From: Lentzea flava
Lineage (GTDB): Bacteria > Actinomycetota > Actinomycetes > Mycobacteriales > Pseudonocardiaceae
Length of the DNA stretch: 64,000 bases
Assembly (NCBI RefSeq): GCF_014648475.1
Contig: NZ_BMRE01000016.1
Span: 62,001-126,000 of the forward strand
Reading direction: 5' to 3'
Positions 58,256-64,000 of this stretch are shown here, one piece after another. Within the stretch, counting starts at the first letter, position 1. The number at the start of each line of letters is the position of its first letter. Made by a program: the position numbers and the translations under genes. The notes below the pieces were generated by a model. It had not been told where the DNA came from. It saw only the letters and a program-made list of their open reading frames with translations, and ran no database searches.

Positions 58256-60022
58256 ATGCGATCAAGGAATCTGGTGCGCGGCGGATCAGCCGTCGCCGCA
58301 CTGACGCTCTGCACGAGCGTGCTGGTACTGGTCGGCAACCAGGCCAGTGCCGCCGCCGGGTGTTCGGTGGACTACCAAACCAACCAGTGGGACACCGGCT
58401 TCACCGCGAACGTCACGGTGAACAACCTGGGTGACGCGATCTCCGACGGCTGGACCCTCGAGTGGGACTTCGGTGGCAACCAGCAGATCACGAACCACTG
58501 GAACGCCACCATCACCCAGTCCGGACAACACGTCACGGCCAAGAACCCGGACTGGGCCAAGGGTTTGGCGACCGGCGGGTCGCACAGCCTCGGCTTCCAG
58601 GCCTCCTACTCCGGCACGAACGCCAAGCCCACGAGCTTCAAGCTGAACGGCACGGCGTGCACGGGCGGTCCGGTCGAGACCACGACCACCACGACGACGA
58701 CCACCACCACGACCACCACGACCTCGGAGAACCCGGGGAACCCCGGTGACCACGTGCCCAACCCGTACGCGGGCGCCACCGGCTACCTCAACCCCGACTA
58801 CGTCGACCAGGTCAACACGCTCGCCACGAGCACGGGCGGTGCGCTCGGCACGGCGATGCGCAAGGTGGCGCAGAACTCGACGGCCGTGTGGATGGACCGC
58901 ATCGGCGCGATCACCGCGGGCCGCGGCCTGCGCGGTCACCTGGACGAGGCGCTGCGCCAGCAGGCCGCGGCCGGCCGGCCGGTGGTGTTCCAGGTCGTCG
59001 TGTACGACCTGCCCAACCGCGACTGCTCGGCCCTGGCGTCCAACGGTGAGCTCGAGGTCAGCAAGAACGGCCTCGCCCGGTACAAGGCCGAGTACATCGA
59101 CCCCATCGCGTCGATCCTGGGTGACTCGAAGTACCGCGACCTGCGCATCGTCGCGATCATCGAACCCGACTCGCTGCCCAACCTCGTCACCAACACCGCG
59201 AAGCCCAAGTGCGCCGAGGCGAAGTCCAGTGGCGCGTACGTGCAGGGCATCCAGTACGCGCTCAACAAGCTGAGCGCGATCTCGAACGTCTACAACTACC
59301 TGGACATCGCGCACTCCGCGTGGCTGGGCTGGGACAGCAACATCGTGCCGGCCGTGCAGCTGTACACCGACGTGGTCAGGGGCACGACCAAGGGCTTCGG
59401 CAGCGTCGACGGCTTCATCACCGACACGGCGAACTACACGCCGGTCGAGGAGCCGCACCTGACCGATCCGATGAAGACCGTCGGCGGCCAGCCGCTGAAG
59501 TCCGCGAAGTTCTACGAGTGGAACCCGTACTTCGACGAGGCCGACTACGGTGCCGAACTGCACCGGCGGTTCGTGGCGGCGGGCTTCCCGAGCGGCATCG
59601 GCATGCTGGTCGACACCTCCCGCAACGGCTGGGGCGGCGCGAACCGGCCTGCCGGCGCCACCGGGTCCACTGTGGACGAGTACGTCAACTCCGGGCGCAT
59701 CGACCGCCGGCTGCACCGCGGCAACTGGTGCAACCAGGTCGGTGCGGGCATCGGCCTGCGCCCGCAGGCCTCGCCGCGGCCGAACTTCGACGCCTACGTC
59801 TGGATCAAGCCGCCGGGTGAGTCCGACGGCATCGCGACCAAGACCAGTGGCCCGAACGAGGAAGGCAAGCAGCACGACCCGATGTGCGACCCCGCCTTCC
59901 GCGGCGACCAGCAGTCCAACGGCGGCAACCTGACCGGCGCGATGCCGGGCGCACCGCACGCCGGCGTCTGGTTCCCGGCCCAGTTCAAGATGCTCGTCGA
60001 GAACGCCTACCCGGCGCTGTAA
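58256..60022 (+). CDS. Secreted GH6 cellobiohydrolase with N-terminal CBM2
   Basis: The 588-residue protein starts at the ATG preceded by GAGGA. Signal peptide (about 1-34), CBM2 (about 35-136), a linker of about 16 consecutive threonines, then the GH6 domain (about 165-588) with VVVYDLPNRDC (Asp256), the acid in IIEPDSLPN, and DTSRNGWGG. Length and the extra loops (GNWCNQVGAGIGLRPQA, NEEGKQHDPMCDPAF) fit the exo-acting, non-reducing-end cellobiohydrolase type, complementary to GH48. It is followed 13 bases later by a second GH6 gene. Confidence 0.94.
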   Translation: MRSRNLVRGGSAVAALTLCTSVLVLVGNQASAAAGCSVDYQTNQWDTGFTANVTVNNLGDAISDGWTLEWDFGGNQQITNHWNATITQSGQHVTAKNPDWAKGLATGGSHSLGFQASYSGTNAKPTSFKLNGTACTGGPVETTTTTTTTTTTTTTTSENPGNPGDHVPNPYAGATGYLNPDYVDQVNTLATSTGGALGTAMRKVAQNSTAVWMDRIGAITAGRGLRGHLDEALRQQAAAGRPVVFQVVVYDLPNRDCSALASNGELEVSKNGLARYKAEYIDPIASILGDSKYRDLRIVAIIEPDSLPNLVTNTAKPKCAEAKSSGAYVQGIQYALNKLSAISNVYNYLDIAHSAWLGWDSNIVPAVQLYTDVVRGTTKGFGSVDGFITDTANYTPVEEPHLTDPMKTVGGQPLKSAKFYEWNPYFDEADYGAELHRRFVAAGFPSGIGMLVDTSRNGWGGANRPAGATGSTVDEYVNSGRIDRRLHRGNWCNQVGAGIGLRPQASPRPNFDAYVWIKPPGESDGIATKTSGPNEEGKQHDPMCDPAFRGDQQSNGGNLTGAMPGAPHAGVWFPAQFKMLVENAYPAL

Positions 60023-60035
60023 GGGGATACGTCGC

Positions 60036-61382
60036 ATGCGCAACAAGGCTGTTGCGAGCGGCGTGGTGGCGGCGACACTCCTCGCGGGTGTCGCCGCCCT
60101 CGCCGCCGGGGGCAGTGCTCAGGCCGCCCCGTCACCTTTCTACGTGGACCCGGACACCAGCGCGGCCAAGTGGGTCGCCGCCAATCCCGGCGACCCCAAG
60201 GCGCCGATCATCCGGGAGCGCCTCGCGGCCACCCCGCAGGCCAGATGGTTCACCACCACCAACACCGGCACCGTGCGGGGCGAGGTCGACGCCTTCGTCG
60301 GCGCCGCCGCGGCCGCGGGCAAGATCCCGATCATGGTCGTCTACAACATCCCCAACCGCGACTGCGGAGGCGCGAGCGGTGGCGGTGCGCCGTCGCACGA
60401 CGCCTACCGGGCCTGGGTCGACCAGGTGGCGGCGGGCATCGCGGGACGTCCGGCGGCGATCGTGCTGGAGCCGGACGTGCTGCCGCTGATGTCGAACTGC
60501 CAGTCGGCCGACCAGCAGAACCAGACCAAGGCGTCGATGGCCTACGCGGGCAAGAAGCTCAAGTCCGGTTCCGCGCAGACCAAGGTGTACTTCGACATCG
60601 GGCACTCGGCGTGGCTCTCACCCGGCGAGGCCGCGGCCCGGCTCCGCGCGGCCGACATCACCAACAGCGCCGACGGCATCTCGACCAACGTGTCCAACTA
60701 CCGGTGGACCAGCGACGAGGTGTCCTACGCGAAGTCGGTGCTGAGCGCGGTGGGCGACTCCCGGCTCAAGGCCGTGATCGACACCAGCCGCAACGGCAAC
60801 GGTCCCGCGGGCAGCGAGTGGTGCGACCCGGCCGGACGCGCGATCGGCACACCCAGCACGGACCAGACCGGTGACGGCCAGATCGCGGCGTTCCTGTGGG
60901 TCAAGCTGCCGGGCGAGGCCGACGGGTGCATCGCACCGGCCGGCCAGTTCGTCCCGCAGCGCGCGTACGACCTCGCGGCCGCCGGCAACTGGCAGCCGAC
61001 CACCACCACCACGACTACCAGCACAACTACTACGACAACGACAACCACAACGACGACGACCTCGCAAGGGCCGGGTACGTGCAAGGTGACCCACAAGGTG
61101 GTCAGCTCGTGGTCGTCCGGCTACACCGGCGAGATCGTCATCGAGAACCGCGGGGCACCCGTCGACGGCTGGACGCTCACGTTCTCCGCGCCGGGAGTGA
61201 CCGTCACCCAGGGCTGGAACGGGACCTGGACCGACACGGGCGACACCGTGCGGGTCCAGAGCGAGTCCTGGAACGGCAAGCTCGCGACCGGCGGCACCGC
61301 GACCATCGGGTACAACGCGAACTACAACGGCGGCACCCCACCGTTCCTCTCCCCCGCCATGAACGGCACGGCGTGCGTCTGA
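60036..61382 (+). CDS. Secreted GH6 endoglucanase with C-terminal CBM2
   Basis: The 448-residue protein has a signal peptide (about 1-30), a compact GH6 domain (about 31-315) with Asp109 (YNIPNRDC), acid Asp147 (VLEPDVLP) and Asp249 (IDTSRNG), a long Thr/Ser linker (about 316-341) and CBM2 (about 345-448). The shorter loops fit the endoglucanase branch of GH6. Start ATG with AGGGG upstream, 13 bases after the first GH6 gene, so both belong to one CebR-controlled transcript. Module order is the mirror image of its neighbour (CBM2 at the other end). Confidence 0.94.
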   Translation: MRNKAVASGVVAATLLAGVAALAAGGSAQAAPSPFYVDPDTSAAKWVAANPGDPKAPIIRERLAATPQARWFTTTNTGTVRGEVDAFVGAAAAAGKIPIMVVYNIPNRDCGGASGGGAPSHDAYRAWVDQVAAGIAGRPAAIVLEPDVLPLMSNCQSADQQNQTKASMAYAGKKLKSGSAQTKVYFDIGHSAWLSPGEAAARLRAADITNSADGISTNVSNYRWTSDEVSYAKSVLSAVGDSRLKAVIDTSRNGNGPAGSEWCDPAGRAIGTPSTDQTGDGQIAAFLWVKLPGEADGCIAPAGQFVPQRAYDLAAAGNWQPTTTTTTTSTTTTTTTTTTTTTSQGPGTCKVTHKVVSSWSSGYTGEIVIENRGAPVDGWTLTFSAPGVTVTQGWNGTWTDTGDTVRVQSESWNGKLATGGTATIGYNANYNGGTPPFLSPAMNGTACV

Positions 61383-61401
61383 GCCGTGACCGGCCCTGAT
61401 C

Positions 61402-61440
61402 GCGTGCCCTCTCCGGTCCACCGCACCGGAGAGGGCACGC
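61402..61440. terminator. Hairpin terminator after the tandem GH6 genes
   Basis: GCGTGCCCTCTCCGGT pairs perfectly with ACCGGAGAGGGCACGC (16 bp) over CCACCGC, 19 bases after the stop. Confidence 0.85.
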
Positions 61441-61444
61441 CTGC

Positions 61445-61460
61445 ATGTTCGCGCTAACAT
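61445..61460. promoter_or_regulatory. LacI-type operator ATGTTCGCGCTAACAT upstream of GH43-CBM6
   Basis: Same palindrome family as 38194-38209, with one mismatch between arms. It is followed directly by a GAGAGCGCTCTC palindrome (61461-61472) that resembles, but does not match, the CebR box. Confidence 0.65.
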
Positions 61461-61553
61461 GAGAGCGCTCTCCTCCATCCACATGCGTCACGAGCTATTC
61501 GTGTTCTCCGGATTTCGCCTGGTTATTTCGACGAGATTCGACGCAGCTGGAAG

Positions 61554-61569
61554 AAGTTAGCGTTAACAT
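61554..61569. promoter_or_regulatory. LacI-type operator AAGTTAGCGTTAACAT upstream of GH43-CBM6
   Basis: Second copy, 109 bp from the first (close to ten DNA turns) and 68 bases before the GH43 start; two phased sites suggest looping. Confidence 0.68.
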
Positions 61570-61637
61570 CAGGCCTTGCCCAACCGTGTACCGCTGGCTA
61601 CCTTCACCTGAGCTCGTCGGACACCAGGGAGAGGCCC

Positions 61638-63002
61638 ATGCGTCAACGGAGGATCCACCGCCGGCTCGCCGCAGTCGCGAGCCTGGCCTGCCTTCTCGTG
61701 CTCACCCCGGCGACGGGCAAGGCAGACAACCCGATCGTTCAGCACGTCTACACGGCCGACCCGTCACCGATGGTCCACAATGGACGGTTGTACCTCTACA
61801 CCGGACACGACGAGGACGGCTCGACCAACTTCACCATGAAGGACTGGCGAGTCTGGTCGACGGTCGACATGGTGAACTGGACCGATCACGGTTCGCCGCT
61901 GAGCCTCGCCACCTTCAGCTGGGCGAGAAAGGACGCGTGGGCCGGACAGGCCGTCGAGCGCAACGGAAAGTTCTACTGGTACGTGCCCGTGGTCAACAAC
62001 GCCACCGGCCGGATGGCGATCGGTGTGGCGGTGGGCGACACCCCGACCGGACCGTTCCGCGACGCCATCGGCCGGCCACTCGTGGAGAACGGTGAGATCG
62101 ACCCGACCGTGTTCATCGACAGCGACGGCCAGGCGTATCTCTACTGGGGCGACCCGAACCTGTGGTACGTGCGGCTGAACAGCGACATGACCTCCTACTC
62201 GGGCGGCGTGAACCAGATCCCGCTCACCACCGCCGGATTCGGCACCCGCACCGGTGACGCCAAGCGGCCGACCCTGTACGAGGAAGGGCCGTGGGTGTAC
62301 AAGCGCAACGGCCTCTACTACAACGTGTTCGCGGCGAAGTGCTGCTCGGAGTTCATCGGCTACTCGACAGCACCCGGACCGACGGGGCCGTGGACCTACC
62401 GCGGCACCGTGATGCCCACGCAGGGCAGCAGTTTCACGAACCACCCCGGCCTCATCGACTACAAGGGCGGCTCGTACTTCTTCTACCACAACGGCGCTCT
62501 GCCCGGCGGCGGCGGTTTCACGCGCTCGGTGGCCGTGGAGAAGTTCACCTACAACTCCGACGGCACCATCCCGCAGATGAACATGACCACGTCGGGACCG
62601 CCGCAGATCGAGTCCCTCAACCCGTACGCGCGGCAGGAGGCCGAGACCATCGCCTGGGGTTCCGGCGTCGAGACCGAACCGTCCAGCGAGGGCGGGATGA
62701 ACGTCGGGTGGCTGGAGAACGGGGACTGGATCAAGGTCAGGGGCGCCGCCTTCGGCGCGGGACCGTCGAGGTTCAGCGCGCGGGTGGCGTCGGCATCCGC
62801 CGGTGGCACGCTGGAAGTCCGCCTCGGCAGCGCGAACGGCGCGGTCGCCGGCCGTTGCACCGTGCCCGGCACCGGTGGCTGGCAGCGGTGGACGACCGTG
62901 TCGTGCCTGGTCAGCGGAGTGTCCGGCACCCAGGACGTGTACTTCAGGTTCGCCGGCGGCAGCGGCTACCTGTTCAACGTCAACTGGTGGCAGTTCTCCT
63001 GA
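61638..63002 (+). CDS. Secreted GH43 enzyme with C-terminal CBM6 (arabinofuranosidase/xylosidase type)
   Basis: The 454-residue protein has a signal peptide (about 1-29), a GH43 propeller (about 30-320) with Asp41 (YTADPSPMV), Asp155 (EIDPTVFID) and Glu216 (YEEGPWVY), and a CBM6 module (about 325-454; ARQEAETIAWGSG, GWLENGDWIKV, VYFRFAGGSGYLFNVNWW). CBM6 binds xylan or beta-glucan chains. Probable action: release of arabinose or xylose from arabinoxylan; the subfamily was not determined. Start ATG with GGGAGAGG upstream and two operators of the ATGTTAGCG type, so it likely belongs to the hemicellulose regulon rather than the CebR regulon. Confidence 0.92.
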   Translation: MRQRRIHRRLAAVASLACLLVLTPATGKADNPIVQHVYTADPSPMVHNGRLYLYTGHDEDGSTNFTMKDWRVWSTVDMVNWTDHGSPLSLATFSWARKDAWAGQAVERNGKFYWYVPVVNNATGRMAIGVAVGDTPTGPFRDAIGRPLVENGEIDPTVFIDSDGQAYLYWGDPNLWYVRLNSDMTSYSGGVNQIPLTTAGFGTRTGDAKRPTLYEEGPWVYKRNGLYYNVFAAKCCSEFIGYSTAPGPTGPWTYRGTVMPTQGSSFTNHPGLIDYKGGSYFFYHNGALPGGGGFTRSVAVEKFTYNSDGTIPQMNMTTSGPPQIESLNPYARQEAETIAWGSGVETEPSSEGGMNVGWLENGDWIKVRGAAFGAGPSRFSARVASASAGGTLEVRLGSANGAVAGRCTVPGTGGWQRWTTVSCLVSGVSGTQDVYFRFAGGSGYLFNVNWWQFS

Positions 63003-63086
63003 CCGTCCGATGTGGATGGACCGGAGGTCGCACGCGGAACCGCGAGTTCTCAGCGCCTGCGCCTGGACGAGGTCGAACACCAAGAA

Positions 63087-63132
63087 GAGCAGGGTGTCAG
63101 CGAGGTCTCCTGGCTTCGCTGACACCCTGCTC
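63087..63132. terminator. Hairpin terminator between convergent GH43-CBM6 and GH12 genes
   Basis: GAGCAGGGTGTCAGCGA pairs perfectly with TCGCTGACACCCTGCTC (17 bp) over a 12-base loop; it lies between two convergent stops and can serve both. Confidence 0.83.
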
Positions 63133-63146
63133 CGGCTCGCGTCACC

Positions 63147-63839
63147 TCACCACGACGAAATGGAGAAGCTGTTCGTGCCGAAGTTGAGACCGCCGCTCGA
63201 CGACGTGATCTCGTAGCCGAACTGCACCTCGCCGAGCGTGACGTCGCCGTACCAGCCGCGGTTCTTGATCCAGTTCATCACGGCCTTGATGTCGACGGTG
63301 CCGGAACCGGTGTTCCCCTGGCGAATGAACGAAAACACCTCGTTGTGCCCGTTCGTGCCGCGGTAGACGTCCCAGCCGTGCCCGCCGACCCACGTCGAGG
63401 TCTGGTACGACCCGATCGGCCCGACCGGACCGAACTTGTTCATCCACAGCATGATCTCGTATCGGTAGTTGTCGGCCCAGATGTCGTACGCGGTCGTGTA
63501 CGCGCCTCCTGCAGGAGCGTTGACGTTGAAGCTGCTCGTCACTCCGCCGATCGAGCTGAGCTTTCTGTTCACGGCCTTCGCCGCGTGCGGATAGGACTTC
63601 ACCCCGCCGGTGTTGGGGTGATCAGCCCACACACCCCAGTTGCTGTACGAGTTGGCCCAGAGCGTCTGGGGGCCGGCACCGCTGCCCCAGATGTTGTTGC
63701 GCAGCGTGTAGCCCCCGTTCGACCACGTTCCCCACTGGTCCGAGGTCCACCAGGTCGCCGCTTGTGCACTTCCCGAGCCGAGCAAGCCCAGCAGAACCGC
63801 GACTGCCATCGCGGTCAGAGCGCGAACCATCCTGCTCAT
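63147..63839 (-). CDS. Secreted single-domain GH12 endoglucanase/xyloglucanase
   Basis: The 230-residue protein has a signal peptide (about 1-28) and only a GH12 jelly-roll: nucleophile Glu128 in YEIMLWMNKFGPVGPIG and acid/base Glu210 in VQFGYEITSSSG. No carbohydrate-binding module is present, unlike the other GH12 here, and the two share limited sequence, so it may prefer soluble xyloglucan. ATG at 63839 has GGAAGGG 7 bases upstream; a GTG directly before it (63842) is an alternative. TCGA-rich palindromic elements lie 80-120 bases upstream. Confidence 0.91.
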   Translation of the reverse strand: MSRMVRALTAMAVAVLLGLLGSGSAQAATWWTSDQWGTWSNGGYTLRNNIWGSGAGPQTLWANSYSNWGVWADHPNTGGVKSYPHAAKAVNRKLSSIGGVTSSFNVNAPAGGAYTTAYDIWADNYRYEIMLWMNKFGPVGPIGSYQTSTWVGGHGWDVYRGTNGHNEVFSFIRQGNTGSGTVDIKAVMNWIKNRGWYGDVTLGEVQFGYEITSSSGGLNFGTNSFSISSW

Positions 63840-64000
63840 CACAAACCCTTCCGAACATCTTTGACCGGAAAAGAACTCCGAAACAATCGAAGCGGTTCAA
63901 CTGGGCCTGAAACATAGGTGTCGAATGCATCGAACACAAGTCCGTCGACGTTTCGACCTCTTCGCCAGTTATTTCGGGACGGTGGAGCCACTTCGTGGCT

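Noticed and set aside
58680..58735. Simple ACC/ACG repeat that looks like a microsatellite
   Set aside because: It encodes the threonine linker between CBM2 and GH6; a similar linker occurs in the second GH6 gene at about 61000-61060.
1..64000. Possible tRNA, rRNA, insertion sequences, prophage or CRISPR
   Set aside because: No conserved tRNA arms, transposase or integrase motifs, or regularly spaced repeats were seen on either strand by eye; a covariance-model search would be needed to exclude small RNAs.

Overview
The window is very GC-rich, gene-dense DNA with many GTG and TTG starts, 4-base stop/start overlaps, twin-arginine and Sec signal peptides, and many secreted carbohydrate-active enzymes carrying CBM2 and ricin-type (CBM13) modules. 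This fits a saprophytic filamentous actinomycete, probably of the Pseudonocardiaceae (a Lentzea/Saccharothrix/Actinosynnema-like organism). The family placement is inference from gene content. No rRNA, tRNA, CRISPR array, insertion sequence or replication origin was recognised.

Layout. Positions 1-5700 (minus strand) hold an aromatic-degradation operon: extradiol-type dioxygenase, fumarylacetoacetate-hydrolase-family enzyme, acyl-CoA ligase, DoxX-like membrane protein and an MhpA-like flavin monooxygenase cut by the window edge. A striking pair of inverted repeats lies at its promoter. Positions 5793-12226 hold an export/regulation unit: a YhgE/Pip-type membrane protein with long heptad repeats and an MMPL transporter fused to an ABC-ATPase-like domain, divergent from a TetR regulator and an amidohydrolase. 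Positions 13325-24856 are a plant-polysaccharide block: GH54 arabinofuranosidase, GH29 and GH95 alpha-L-fucosidases, and an operon of GH43, GH43 and GH10 enzymes behind a deletion-damaged gene. Positions 25089-27398 carry a quinone oxidoreductase, a LysR regulator and a small secreted protein.

Positions 27774-33214 are a cebEFG-bglC-cebR operon for cello-oligosaccharide import, hydrolysis and sensing. It is followed by a convergent second LacI-family repressor, a GH3/GH16 operon, a GH10-GH62 pseudogene and a bacterial expansin (up to 40209). Positions 40425-50884 form a second catabolic block: a TetR regulator divergent from a tightly overlapping operon (two alpha/beta hydrolases, flavin monooxygenase, amidohydrolase, LysR), then DUF3500 plus zinc alcohol dehydrogenase divergent from an SDR-like protein plus a DapA-family aldolase. 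Positions 50921-63839 are a cellulase block: GH44-CBM2, GH12-CBM2, CBM2-GH48, CBM2-GH6, GH6-CBM2, GH43-CBM6 and a CBM-less GH12.

How it works together. Secreted GH6, GH48, GH12 and GH44 enzymes and the expansin would attack cellulose and xyloglucan. GH10, GH43, GH54, GH29, GH95 and GH16 would strip xylan, arabinan, fucosylated side chains and beta-glucans. CebEFG imports cello-oligosaccharides and BglC cleaves them inside the cell. Four copies of the CebR operator TGGGAGCGCTCCCA, two before cebE and one upstream of each of the divergent GH48 and GH6 genes, tie import and cellulase secretion together. Two other palindrome families (ATGTTAGCG-type, and CGTCGAA-N4-TTCGACG) mark hemicellulase genes and the second LacI gene, suggesting layered LacI-family control.
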